Below are positions 23,086-32,053 of a stretch of DNA of 33,493 nt, piece by piece. The stretch is taken from NCBI RefSeq assembly GCF_937891065.1, contig NZ_CALAEQ010000206.1, forward strand, positions 1-33,493. The letters run 5' to 3'. Below the pieces are notes generated by a model. The model was not told where the DNA came from, did not search any database, and worked only from the letters and a program-made list of their open reading frames with translations. The stretch's first letter is position 1. Each line of letters opens with the position of its first letter. Both the position numbers and the translations under genes were made by a program. Source of the stretch: an uncultured Lutibacter sp. Lineage in GTDB: Bacteria > Bacteroidota > Bacteroidia > Flavobacteriales > Flavobacteriaceae.

Positions 23086-25625
23086 TGAGCAATTTATCCT
23101 CAAAAGCTTCCGTGCAATGGCTATTTAAAATGGCTTGGAGAGATGGAAAAGCAAGTCTTTCTAGATTAATGCTTTTTATGGCATCTATTATTTTGGGTAT
23201 TGCAGCTGTTGTTTCTATTCAATTATTTAGTGAGAATTTAAAACAAAATATTAAAAATCAGTCAAAAGCTTTAATGGGTGCTGATTTTATTATTGATAGT
23301 AGACAGCTTCCATCTAAAAAAGTGCTAGCTATTATAGATTCTTTAAATGTAGCGGCTTCAGAAGTTAATTTCGTTTCTATGGCTGCATTTCCTAAAAATG
23401 ATGGAACAAAACTGGTGAAAGTACGTGCTATAGAAGGTGATTTTCCTTTTTACGGAACCTTAGACACCGAACCAATTAATGCCGCTACGCAATATCAAGA
23501 ATTAGGAGGGGCATTAGTAGATGCTACATTAATGCTTCAATTCAATTTAAAATCGGGTGATTCTATTAAATTAGGAAAACTAACTTTTCCAATTATTGGT
23601 GCTTTAAAATCTATTCCAGGTAGCACAGCTATTTCTACTTCAGTTGCACCTACTGTGCTTATTCCTTTTCGTTTTATTGACGAGACAGAATTATTACAAT
23701 TAGGAAGCAGAAAAGAATACCAATACTTTTTTATAGCCCCACCAACACTAGATTTGGAGTTATTAGATAAAAAATTAGATCCTATTTTAGATGCCGAAAA
23801 CGCAGATTTAGATACACATACCAGTACTAGTGAACGATTAGGTAGAAGATATGATAACGTAAGTAGGTTTTTAAATTTAGCAGCATTTATAGCCCTTTTA
23901 TTGGGTTGTGTAGGAATTGCAAGCTCTGTTCATATTTATATTAAAGAAAAATTGAAAAATGTAGCAGTTCTAAAATGCTTAGGGGCCACAAGAAAACAAA
24001 CATTTTTAATTTATCTAACACAAGTTGTTGGAATTGGGCTAATTGGAGGCCTTTTAGGTGCTGCTATTGGAATTGGATTGCAATATGCATTTCCTTATAT
24101 TTTACAAGATTTTTTACCTTTTAATGTTCAAATATCAATTACTGTACAACCATTAATAATGGGAGTAACTTTAGGTATTTTAATGTCAGTATTATTTGCT
24201 TTACTACCATTATTAGGTACTTGGTATGTTTCACCGTTGGAGGTTTTAAGAGGTACAGATGAAAACTTGGTAAAACCAAGAAAAGCAAGACTTTTTACTT
24301 TAGCGGCAATTTTACTTTTTATATTTTTATTTTCATTCTGGTTGTTGAGAGATGCCTTATTCGGATTGTTTTTTACTGTGGGAATTTTAATTACGTTTTC
24401 AATTATGGCTGGAATTTCAAGCCTTTTTATGAACCTTATTAAAAAATATTTTCCTAGTAATTGTGGGTTTACAAAACGACAAAGTTTGTTGAATTTATTT
24501 CGCCCAAACAATCAAACAATGGTGCTGATTCTAGCTATTGGTTTTGGAACTTTTTTAATTAGTACCTTGTATTTTACTAAAGATATTCTGTTAGCTAAAA
24601 CAGCTATTGAAAACAATTCAGCCAATCCAAATATTATTTTAATGGATGTGCAAACTTCACAAAAAGAAGCAGTTATAAATACAGTGCTTCCAAAAGGGTT
24701 AGAGGTAATTGATAACATTCCTATTGTAACGATGAGATTGCATCAAATTAAAGGTGAGTTGGTGAATACTATTAGAAAGGACACTACTTCAACTATGAAT
24801 CAATGGATTTTAAACCATGAATTTAGGGTAACATATCGTGATTCATTATTGGCATCAGAAGAACTTTTAGAAGGAACCTGGACTGGAGAAATAGGGCAGG
24901 GTGAACCTATTTTAATTTCAATATCAGATAATATTGCAAGAGATGCTTCTTTAGAAATTGGAGATCAGCTAGTTTTTAATGTTCAAGGAGTTTTACTGGA
25001 AACTGTAATTGGAAGTATTCGGAAAGTAGATTGGGGACGTATGCGATTGAATTTTTCTATTGTATTTCCAATTGGTGTTTTAGAAAATGCACCACAATTT
25101 AATGTGTTAACTACTTATGTGCCAAATGATGCTATTTCTGCAGACTTACAACGTGATTTGGTAAAGAATTTTCCAAATATTTCAGTGTTAGATTTAAGAC
25201 AGATTTATACCATAATTGAAGACATTCTAGATAAAATTTCTTGGATTATTAATTTTATGGCTTTCTTTAGTATTCTTACAGGAATTATTGTTTTAATTGG
25301 CTCTGTTAGAAATAGTAAATATCAACGAATTAAAGAAAGTGTGTTGTTAAGAACCTTAGGCGCAAAGAGCAAACAAATTATACAAATTACAGCGCTAGAA
25401 TATATCTATTTAGGAATGATAGGTAGTTTGGTAGGAATTTTATTATCTCTTATCAGTAGTCAATTACTAGCTGTGTTTTTATTTAAGGAGCCTTTTATTC
25501 CATCTGTTGTTCCATTTTTAGTGTTTCTTCCTGGAATTACTTTATTGGTTTTATTAATTGGTTTAAGTAATATTAGAAGTGTTTTAAAAAGTCCACCTTT
25601 AGAAGTACTAAGAAGAGAAGTTTAA
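23085..25625 (+). CDS. ABC transporter permease, FtsX family, YbbP-like
   Basis: 846 residues. An N-terminal membrane helix near residues 25-50 is followed by a large extracytoplasmic domain, an FtsX core with three helices (about 260-390, containing VAVLKCLGATRKQTFLIYL), a central pair of helices (about 405-455), a second periplasmic domain, and a second FtsX core at about 715-846 (SVLLRTLGAKSKQIIQI ... PLEVLRREV). The coupling-helix pattern LGA(T/K) occurs in both cores. Size and topology match E. coli YbbP. Coupled to the ATPase gene by a 1-nt overlap. Confidence 0.92.
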   Translation: MSNLSSKASVQWLFKMAWRDGKASLSRLMLFMASIILGIAAVVSIQLFSENLKQNIKNQSKALMGADFIIDSRQLPSKKVLAIIDSLNVAASEVNFVSMAAFPKNDGTKLVKVRAIEGDFPFYGTLDTEPINAATQYQELGGALVDATLMLQFNLKSGDSIKLGKLTFPIIGALKSIPGSTAISTSVAPTVLIPFRFIDETELLQLGSRKEYQYFFIAPPTLDLELLDKKLDPILDAENADLDTHTSTSERLGRRYDNVSRFLNLAAFIALLLGCVGIASSVHIYIKEKLKNVAVLKCLGATRKQTFLIYLTQVVGIGLIGGLLGAAIGIGLQYAFPYILQDFLPFNVQISITVQPLIMGVTLGILMSVLFALLPLLGTWYVSPLEVLRGTDENLVKPRKARLFTLAAILLFIFLFSFWLLRDALFGLFFTVGILITFSIMAGISSLFMNLIKKYFPSNCGFTKRQSLLNLFRPNNQTMVLILAIGFGTFLISTLYFTKDILLAKTAIENNSANPNIILMDVQTSQKEAVINTVLPKGLEVIDNIPIVTMRLHQIKGELVNTIRKDTTSTMNQWILNHEFRVTYRDSLLASEELLEGTWTGEIGQGEPILISISDNIARDASLEIGDQLVFNVQGVLLETVIGSIRKVDWGRMRLNFSIVFPIGVLENAPQFNVLTTYVPNDAISADLQRDLVKNFPNISVLDLRQIYTIIEDILDKISWIINFMAFFSILTGIIVLIGSVRNSKYQRIKESVLLRTLGAKSKQIIQITALEYIYLGMIGSLVGILLSLISSQLLAVFLFKEPFIPSVVPFLVFLPGITLLVLLIGLSNIRSVLKSPPLEVLRREV

Positions 25626-25702
25626 CTATGCTCAAAACTATTATATTACATTGGAAAACCAAACAACCAGATTTATAATAAATTGAAAAGAAGTCAATTA
25701 AA

Positions 25703-25735
25703 TTGATGTATGTTAGAAAAATGGCACCATCTTTG
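25703..25735 (+). promoter_or_regulatory. Promoter of cspA-like gene
   Basis: TTG at 25703 and CATCTTTG at 25728-25735 (one mismatch to TAnnTTTG), 22 nt apart. It leaves an mRNA leader of about 35 nt before the ATG at 25772, and speaks against any start further upstream. Confidence 0.45.
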
Positions 25736-25771
25736 CAAATTAATAATTATTATAAATTAAAATACATTAAA

Positions 25772-25963
25772 ATGAGTAAAGGAACAGTAAAATTTTTCAA
25801 TGAAACTAAAGGTTTTGGATTTATCACTGAAGAAGGAGTTGAAAAAGATCACTTTGTACACATTTCTGGATTAATTGATGAAATTCGTGAAGGCGACCAA
25901 GTTCAATTTGATTTACAAGATGGTAACAAAGGATTAAACGCAGTAAACGTAAAAGTTATTTAA
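25772..25963 (+). CDS. Small cold-shock protein, CspA family
   Basis: 63 residues (MSKGTVKFFNETKGFGFITEEG...), a single cold-shock domain with RNP1 KGFGFI and RNP2 HFVHISGL, length usual for the family. The ATG at 25772 is used because the upstream open frame passes through the promoter and has no homology. It binds single-stranded nucleic acid and acts as an RNA chaperone. The sequence is closely related to the C-terminal domain of the protein encoded at 14856. Own promoter and terminator. Confidence 0.94.
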   Translation: MSKGTVKFFNETKGFGFITEEGVEKDHFVHISGLIDEIREGDQVQFDLQDGNKGLNAVNVKVI

Positions 25964-25982
25964 TATATACTTCAAGTTTTAT

Positions 25983-26013
25983 AAAAGCCCATCAACAATG
26001 ATGGGCTTTTTTT
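25983..26013 (+). terminator. Terminator after cspA-like gene
   Basis: AAAAGCCCATC / GATGGGCTTTT, perfect 11-bp stem, 6-nt loop, T run. Confidence 0.88.
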
Positions 26014-26083
26014 ATGGTCAATTTTAAATATCTATAAAGCCAAATATATTTTACTTTTAACTTTATTTTAAAATATTTTTGTT

Positions 26084-26728
26084 TTATTCAAACGTATAGC
26101 GTTGTTCTTCTGTTGAAGACTCGTTTAGTAATTGGTTAAATGTTGCTATAGTATTAAAATCACGGGTGATTTCTCCAGATACTGCAATTCCAGAAATACC
26201 CGTTGTTAATATGTCTGTAACATCTTCTGTGGTTATGCCTCCAAAACCAATAATTGGTGTTTCAGTTTTTAATGTTTCTGTAATTGTAGTATAACCGCTT
26301 AAACCTAAAGCCTTACTTAAATTATCTTTGGTTGTTTTAACCCTAAAAGGGCTTAAACTAATATAATCGACATTTTTAACAATTAATGATTCGCAATCTT
26401 GCAAGGTGTGTGCTGTTCCGCCAATTAGTTGCCAAGTGTATAAATGCTCGCGCGCTATAGTAGGGCTGGAATCTGTTTTTCCTAAATGAACACCATCTGC
26501 TTTAATGGCTTTTGCTATTTTATAATAATTGTTTATAATTAATCTGGTTTGAAAATGAGCTGTGATTTCTCTAGCCTCATTGGCTAACTTTAAAAATTTC
26601 TTTTCTGAAACGTTTTTTAAATGTAATTGCACCAATTCTGCACCAGCTGAACAAGCTTTTTGGATGTTTTCAAGATGCTCTTTTGGAGAGTTTCCTTGAG
26701 ATATATAATGTAGTTTAGGTATTATCAT
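26084..26728 (-). CDS. Thiamine phosphate synthase-like protein (ThiE/TenI fold), altered active site
   Basis: 214 residues with the ThiE barrel pattern. The usual V-Q-L-R-x-K is VQLHLK here (His36 in place of Arg), the usual I-N-D is INN (Asn67 in place of the metal-ligand Asp), and HLGQxD is HLGKTD with Asp86 kept. GGTAHT (103-108) and the phosphate-binding GFGGI and GIAVSGEI are intact. True ThiE joins HMP-PP to thiazole phosphate; the related TenI is a thiazole tautomerase or non-catalytic. The altered residues make ordinary ThiE activity uncertain. No other thiamine genes are nearby. Upstream, 76 nt away on the same strand, is a DEAD-like protein gene. Confidence 0.78.
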   Translation of the reverse strand: MIIPKLHYISQGNSPKEHLENIQKACSAGAELVQLHLKNVSEKKFLKLANEAREITAHFQTRLIINNYYKIAKAIKADGVHLGKTDSSPTIAREHLYTWQLIGGTAHTLQDCESLIVKNVDYISLSPFRVKTTKDNLSKALGLSGYTTITETLKTETPIIGFGGITTEDVTDILTTGISGIAVSGEITRDFNTIATFNQLLNESSTEEQRYTFE

Positions 26729-26804
26729 GTCTTCGTATTTTGTTGGGGCATTATATCTATGAGAAAGTATACATTCTATTTATTACTCATAAATTATAGG
26801 TATC

Positions 26805-27416
26805 CTAAACCGTTACTTTTTTAGAGTATTCCATAAAATAGGATTCAAAGCGTTTGAGTAATGGGTGCATTTTTTCTAAATATAGCACATACTGGCACTT
26901 GTCAATACTTTGAGTAATCGACATCAACGCATTATATGCTTTTTTTTGAACTAAAAACTCAGCGTCATCAATGCTAAATATCTTTAATTGAGAAGTGCTT
27001 ACTCCATTTGATAAGAACAACTTATTTATTGTTGTGGGCGTAGAAATAAGAATATCTATACCTTCAAAGATTTCTGATTTTTGCACATCAATATGAAGCT
27101 GTTCATACCCTACATAAACTCGTAACGAATTATATCGCGTATATGTTAAAAAAGCATCAAATAATTCTAAGGCTCTTTCCTTATTTTCTACAAGAACTAT
27201 GGCCCTTGGAAGAGTTCCAACTGCCTCATATTTTAATTTTTGCAAGGTAGTAAGTATAAGCGAGGTTGTTTTTCCACTATCTTTTGCAGCGGTGCAATAA
27301 ACATTGGAACCACTTTTTATTACAGGAATACTCTTGCTCTGAAAAGGAGTAGGTGTTACTATTTCGAGATATTCTAGCTTCTCTTGTATATCAGAATGTA
27401 ATTTTTTAAAAGGCAT
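26805..27416 (-). CDS. One-domain DEAD-box-like ATPase
   Basis: 203 residues covering only the first RecA-like domain of a DEAD-box helicase. A Q-motif-like TPFQSKSIPVI lies at 24-34, motif I is AAKDSGKTTS (Lys49), motif Ib-like STPTTINKLF, and motif II reads DDAE near residue 150 instead of DEAD. The C-terminal helicase domain with motifs IV-VI is absent, and a stop follows at normal spacing with no helicase-like continuation seen, so this is a natural short form or an old truncation. Unwinding is unlikely without domain 2; it might bind RNA or a helicase partner. Such short proteins do occur in Flavobacteriia as I recall. Confidence 0.75.
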   Translation of the reverse strand: MPFKKLHSDIQEKLEYLEIVTPTPFQSKSIPVIKSGSNVYCTAAKDSGKTTSLILTTLQKLKYEAVGTLPRAIVLVENKERALELFDAFLTYTRYNSLRVYVGYEQLHIDVQKSEIFEGIDILISTPTTINKLFLSNGVSTSQLKIFSIDDAEFLVQKKAYNALMSITQSIDKCQYVLYLEKMHPLLKRFESYFMEYSKKVTV

Positions 27417-27527
27417 AAGAATTAAAGGAGTGACTAATTAGCGTAATATTAATAATGAAGGCAAATATACAACTAAATTGACGTGATTATTTTTTTCTAA
27501 TGAGCCATTTGTAATTGGTAACTAAGT

Positions 27528-27793
27528 AGTAATCACAAACACACCTTTATAAAATAAATATACTGTGAATAATTTAGCATAATGTTCTGCGTTACGTTAC
27601 TTTGCTTTGGTTAAAAGCAAAGTATTACTTTTCATTTTATGTAAAGTCTTATACTCGAAAGTTAATTCTACAATTTTAATGAAATCGATGAAAGGAGATT
27701 CACGAGCTCTTATTTGAAAAATAAAAGAGTTACGAGTAAACACTTATTAAACCTAATGACGAAAGGAGGGAAGTGCGATGTGTGTGGAATGAC
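27528..27793 (+). repeat. Degenerate dispersed repeat, copy 2
   Basis: 27528-27584 matches 31778-31834 at 50 of 57 positions without gaps. 27738-27793 matches 21489-21544 (26 of 33 in the last part). The middle holds a sequence not seen in the other copies (a CTTTGCT...AGCAAAG hairpin near 27601-27624). It lies just 3' of the LytTR gene and makes up most of the 391-nt gap to the DEAD-like gene; no gene is seen in that gap. Confidence 0.6.
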
Positions 27794-27807
27794 TAACTTA
27801 TTTATAT

Positions 27808-28626
27808 TTAAAAATAGCCTAAAATTATTTTTACTTCATCTTTATATTTTCTCCCAACCGGAATAGAAATTCCTTTGAGAATTAATTTACTTGGTGAAAA
27901 TGAGTCAATAAATTTAATGGCAACAATATAAGAACGGTGTACTCTTAAAAATTGTTTTTTAGGTAATAATTCTTCAATTGATGAAATACTTTTATGAGTA
28001 ATAATTTCTCTTTCTGTAGTTTTTAATTTTATGTAATTCTTCTGACTTTCAATATAAACAATGTCTTTCATGAAGACTTTTTGAAGTGATTTTTCTATTT
28101 TCAAATATATGAAATCTTCTTCCTTATTTTGCTTTAAATATTGCTGTTCTAATTCTATAGTTTTTTGATTTGTTTTTTGCCAGCTTTTTAAAAAAACATA
28201 TCCTAACGGGATAATTACTGCAAGATTAACATCTAAAACAGTATTCATGATTTCTGTAATTGCAAAGAAATGGTCACTCTTAAAACTATTTAAATACAGC
28301 GGTTGCACAACATAATAAATAATGGGTCTTTGAATAAAAACAGATACTATAATTAATAAAAGTAAAAATGACACGATAAACCCTGTATACTTCTTTTGAA
28401 GGAAAAAAGAAGGAATTAAAATGTATAAGGTTACATAAACTAAAGTTAATCTAGCAGGTAAACTAAAAACTTGAATCATGAAATTCCGATAATAGTCGTT
28501 ATCATATGTTCCCCATATAATTGTAAAAAAAAGGATAAACACCAACCAGTAGAGGCAATGTTTTCCAACTCTAATGGCAAAGTTACTATTCGTAAACAAA
28601 GGAAACTTTATATTATTAAAATTCAT
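27808..28626 (-). CDS. LytTR-family transcriptional regulator with membrane domain
   Basis: 272 residues. The N-terminal half has four hydrophobic segments (HCLYWLVFILFFTIIW, LTLVYVTLYILIPSFFL, GFIVSFLLLLIIVSVFI, LAVIIPLGYVFLKSW), then a coiled segment, then a LytTR DNA-binding domain at about 170-270 (KSLQKVFMKDIVYIESQKNYIKLKTTEREI, HKSISSIEELLPKKQFLRVHRSYIVAI, GISIPVGRKYKDEV). There is no receiver domain, so the membrane part probably senses the signal directly. It is divergent from the amylase-kinase operon, which makes that operon a candidate target. A relic of a second copy of its 3' end lies at 21547. Confidence 0.9.
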   Translation of the reverse strand: MNFNNIKFPLFTNSNFAIRVGKHCLYWLVFILFFTIIWGTYDNDYYRNFMIQVFSLPARLTLVYVTLYILIPSFFLQKKYTGFIVSFLLLLIIVSVFIQRPIIYYVVQPLYLNSFKSDHFFAITEIMNTVLDVNLAVIIPLGYVFLKSWQKTNQKTIELEQQYLKQNKEEDFIYLKIEKSLQKVFMKDIVYIESQKNYIKLKTTEREIITHKSISSIEELLPKKQFLRVHRSYIVAIKFIDSFSPSKLILKGISIPVGRKYKDEVKIILGYF

Positions 28627-28863
28627 ACAGCTAAAATCTGAAAAATAATCTGAATAACCATTAGTTAAGTATAAACAACTACTAATTTTATACAGATAAC
28701 AGCTTTAAATAGCATTTTACATTTTTATAAAACCGTTCCTTATTTTTATGAAAAACAGTTAAATAAAGTAGTTTGGCACATTTAAATAGTTTTCTGTACT
28801 ATCCGTTTGTTTGCTTTGAATTTCCGTTTTAATATTGACTTTTATAATTTAAAACTTAACAAA

Positions 28864-30711
28864 ATGTATTCACTATTTAGAGCTTTTATTACTTGTTTAT
28901 TCCTGTTTATTTCCATTCAAATTGTTAGCGCTCAAAGCGTAAATTTGAATAGAGTGGAACCTCCAAATTGGTGGATCGGAATGGAAAATACCGAATTACA
29001 ATTAATGATTTATGGAGAAAATATTAGTACAACAAAACCAATAATTCAATATGAAGGCGTTACTATTAATAGCATATCAAAACTTGAAAACGCTAATTAT
29101 TTATTCCTAAACCTTACTATTGATATGAATACAAAAGAAGGTGCTTTTGATATTGTTATTAATACTGATAGTGGGGAAAAATTAATTTATAAATATGAAT
29201 TAATGCAAAAAAAGAGTAGAAATAATCTAAGTCAATCAATTGATGCTTCTGATGTGATGTACTTAATAACACCAGATCGTTTTGCGAATGGAAATCCAAA
29301 AAATGATTCCACCGATGATACTATTGAAAAAGTAAATAGAAAAAATCCAGATGGTAGACACGGTGGAGACATTAAAGGTATTATAAATCATTTAGATTAC
29401 ATAGATAATTTAGGTGTCACAACATTATGGTTAAATCCATTTTTGGAAAACGACCAACCTGCATATTCTTATCATGGCTATGGAATATCAGATTTCTACA
29501 AAACTGATTCAAGGTTTGGAACTAATAATGATTATAAAAATTTGGTTAGTCTTTGCCATGAAAAAGGAATGAAGGTAATAATGGACCAAGTTTTTAATCA
29601 TTGTGGTGCAGGGCATTGGTGGATGAACGACTTACCTTCTAACGATTGGCTGAATCAATGGGATACATTTACAAGAAGCAATTTTACCAATATTGCGGCT
29701 TCTGATCCTCACGCTTCAAAAAGTGATTATGATTTATTTACAAAAGGTTGGTTTGATACTAATTTACCTGATTTAAACTTAGGAAATCCGTTTTTAGCAA
29801 CATATCTAATTCAAAATTCTATTTGGTGGATTGAATATGCTCAGTTAGATGGTATTAGAATGGATACGTATCCTTATCCTGATAAAAAAGTGATGGCAAC
29901 GTGGGTAGAAACTATTAATACAGAATACCCAAACTTTTATATTGTTGCAGAAACTTGGGAAGCAAAAGCATCCTCATTATCTTATTGGAATAATGGAGGA
30001 ATTAATAACGACGGTTATCAATCTCCAGTAAATAGTGTTTGTGATTATCCTTTATATTATGCAATGTTAAATGCATTTGGCGAAGAAGGAAATACATATA
30101 AGCTTTATGAAACGTTGGCTGAAGATTTTGTGTATGGAGATGCTTTTAATAATAAAATTTTTAATGGAAATCATGATGTAGGTAGGTTATTTACCTTATT
30201 GAATGAAGATATTGACAAACTAAAATTAAGTATGGCGTTTATTTTAACTACCAGAGGAATTCCGCAATTGTATTATGGAGATGAATTATTATTTAATGGA
30301 GATAAACCAGACGGTCAATTGCGAAAAGATTTTCCTGGCGGATGGAAATTGGATAAAAATAATGCCTTTACAAAAGAAGGTAGAACAACCCAAGAAAAGG
30401 ATAGTTATGATTTTGTGAGTACTATTTTAAATTGGAGGAAAACTGCTGAAGAAATACATTATGGAGAATTGAAACATTTTCAACCTTTAGAAAACATCTA
30501 TGTATATTTTAGATATACAGCTATAGAAAGTACCATGATTATTATAAATAACAACAAAAAAGATATTACCAATTATAGTTTAGAACGTTATAAAGAATCT
30601 TTGAGTGGATATTCATATGGAATGGATATTATAACCAAAAGGGAAATTTCCTCGTTAAAATCGTTACACTTAAAAGCTAATTCAGCTTTAATTATTAAAC
30701 TTAAAAACTGA
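28864..30711 (+). CDS. Exported alpha-amylase / neopullulanase, GH13 (SusA-like)
   Basis: 615 residues from the ATG at 28864, which puts a signal peptide at residues 1-24 (YSLFRAFITCLFLFISIQIVSAQ); the frame upstream has an unrelated leader. An N-terminal cyclomaltodextrinase-type beta domain begins VEPPNWWIGMENTELQLMIYG. The GH13 barrel has DQVFNH (region I), GIRMDTYPYPD with nucleophile Asp334, VAETWE with acid/base Glu363, and FNGNHDVGR with Asp438. It would degrade maltodextrins or pullulan in the periplasm. A TGATG overlap joins it to a PfkB sugar kinase gene. A LytTR regulator is divergent upstream. No SusC/SusD pair is in the window. Confidence 0.93.
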   Translation: MYSLFRAFITCLFLFISIQIVSAQSVNLNRVEPPNWWIGMENTELQLMIYGENISTTKPIIQYEGVTINSISKLENANYLFLNLTIDMNTKEGAFDIVINTDSGEKLIYKYELMQKKSRNNLSQSIDASDVMYLITPDRFANGNPKNDSTDDTIEKVNRKNPDGRHGGDIKGIINHLDYIDNLGVTTLWLNPFLENDQPAYSYHGYGISDFYKTDSRFGTNNDYKNLVSLCHEKGMKVIMDQVFNHCGAGHWWMNDLPSNDWLNQWDTFTRSNFTNIAASDPHASKSDYDLFTKGWFDTNLPDLNLGNPFLATYLIQNSIWWIEYAQLDGIRMDTYPYPDKKVMATWVETINTEYPNFYIVAETWEAKASSLSYWNNGGINNDGYQSPVNSVCDYPLYYAMLNAFGEEGNTYKLYETLAEDFVYGDAFNNKIFNGNHDVGRLFTLLNEDIDKLKLSMAFILTTRGIPQLYYGDELLFNGDKPDGQLRKDFPGGWKLDKNNAFTKEGRTTQEKDSYDFVSTILNWRKTAEEIHYGELKHFQPLENIYVYFRYTAIESTMIIINNNKKDITNYSLERYKESLSGYSYGMDIITKREISSLKSLHLKANSALIIKLKN

Positions 30712-31604
30712 TGAAAAATATATTTATTATTGGTGGAGCATCCTACAATTCAGTAATTACTTTAGATGAATTTCCAAAAGCAATTCCTCAAACCATTCAT
30801 AACTGTTATTTTAATGAAACAATTGGAAATACTGGAGCAGGTAAAGCACTAACGCTATCAAAATTGGGTTTTAATACTACTTTTCATTCATTAATAGGTG
30901 ATGACTCTTTTGGGAATAAAGTGCGTTCATATTTAGAAGAGTCAAATCTGAATTTTATTTCAGATATAGATTCAAAAGGAACTGAACGGCATTTAAATAT
31001 TATGAATAGTAGAGGAGAGCGCATTTCTATTTTTATAAATCCTAGTTCTGATACTCCAGAAATTGACTATTCAAAATTTGAAAAGAATATAAAAAAGTCA
31101 GATTATATCATCGTAAATATTGCTAATTATTGCCGAAATATTTTACCGATTTGCAAGCAATTAAATAAAGACATTTGGACAGATTTACACGATTATGATG
31201 GTAAAAACGAATACCATCAAGATTTTATAGCTGCTGCCAATTATATTTTTTTAAGTTCCGATAATTTACCCTATTATAAACCATTTATGCTGCAACAAAT
31301 AGCAAATGGAAAAAAATTAGTTGTTTGCACTCACGGAAAAGGTGGAGCCACTGCATATACCAAAGAAGGCGGTTGGATTGAAACACCAATAATAGATGCT
31401 TATAAAATGAGAAATGCCAACGGAGCAGGAGATTCTTTCTTTTCGGGGTTTTTATATGGTTTTTCTAAAGGGTATGACACAAAAAAATGTATGCAATTTG
31501 GTACTATTACGTCAGGTTTGTGTATAGAGTCAGAGTTGATTGCTAACGATAAATTAAGTAAAACATTAGTTGAAAGAGAGTTTTTAAATTATTATGTTAA
31601 ATAG
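30711..31604 (+). CDS. PfkB-family carbohydrate kinase
   Basis: 297 residues of the ribokinase/PfkB family. It begins KNIFIIGGASYNSVITLDEFP, has the di-glycine-type substrate site NTGAGKALTLSKLGFNTTFHSLIGDD, and the anion hole with catalytic base NANGAGDSFFSGF (Asp241). It phosphorylates a sugar or nucleoside with ATP; the substrate is not evident. The start overlaps the amylase stop by 1 nt, which indicates translational coupling and a role in sugars released by that enzyme, though maltodextrin routes usually use glucokinases of other families. The last four codons and the stop lie within a 24-bp sequence repeated at 32174. Confidence 0.9.
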   Translation: MKNIFIIGGASYNSVITLDEFPKAIPQTIHNCYFNETIGNTGAGKALTLSKLGFNTTFHSLIGDDSFGNKVRSYLEESNLNFISDIDSKGTERHLNIMNSRGERISIFINPSSDTPEIDYSKFEKNIKKSDYIIVNIANYCRNILPICKQLNKDIWTDLHDYDGKNEYHQDFIAAANYIFLSSDNLPYYKPFMLQQIANGKKLVVCTHGKGGATAYTKEGGWIETPIIDAYKMRNANGAGDSFFSGFLYGFSKGYDTKKCMQFGTITSGLCIESELIANDKLSKTLVEREFLNYYVK

Positions 31605-31613
31605 AATGTTTAA
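31590..31613 (+). repeat. 24-bp direct repeat, copy 1, over the pfkB stop codon
   Basis: Identical over 24 bases to 32174-32197 (contains ATTATGTTAAATAG, then AATGTTTAA). The two copies bracket 560 bp. Confidence 0.85.
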
Positions 31614-31777
31614 AACGGCCTCATAAAACTTTGGCTAAAACAATAGATTACTTTTTATTGGCGTTGGCAAGCGGCTGCAAATTACTCGTCTGTTTTTTAT
31701 TTGTTTTTATTTGAACTCGTGAATGCTGCGCATTTGTGTTTACAAAACAATAAAGCGCTTGGTAGCGGCAACTACGA

Positions 31778-32012
31778 AGTAATCACGAACACAGATTTAT
31801 AAAATAAAAAAGCTGTGAGTAATTTAGCATAATGGCAAATTATAGCTACAAATTGTGTTAGATTGTTGTTTGCTGAGAATCGTATATTTGAAAATTTATG
31901 GGGTATTGTACAGAATATTGGATTTAAGCGCAATGCTAATACTAGAATGATTCATGACCCAAGTATAAAAGTTTCTTATGAAAGTAAAAAATTGTGCGAT
32001 ATTTTGCATAAT
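31778..32012 (+). repeat. Degenerate dispersed repeat, copy 3
   Basis: 31778-31834 matches 27528-27584 (50 of 57). 31873-31892 is identical over 20 bp to 21395-21414, and 31998-32012 over 15 bp to 21465-21479. The order of blocks is the same as in the other two copies. Confidence 0.65.
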
Positions 32013-32042
32013 GTAGAATTACAACTTACAAATAAAATCTAG
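31863..32042 (+). pseudogene. Relic or doubtful small ORF inside the repeat
   Basis: From a TTG at 31863 the frame reads LFAENRIFENLWGIVQNIG... and ends DILHNVELQLTNKI (59 codons); it is open back to 31833 but has no ATG. The 21.4-kb copy has an ATG giving MYFTENRIFEFF and then stops. This suggests a decayed coding sequence that I cannot identify. Confidence 0.3.
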
Positions 32043-32053
32043 AACTATAAGCC

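Noticed and set aside
25703-25771. Upstream extension of the small cold-shock protein
   Set aside because: It lies over the promoter, and the family protein starts at MSKGTVKFF.
27748-27800. CDVCG / CNKCG zinc-ribbon-like peptides at the two R3 blocks
   Set aside because: Neither lies in a sustained frame shared by both copies; other frames give equally similar peptides (NDERREV), so coding cannot be claimed.
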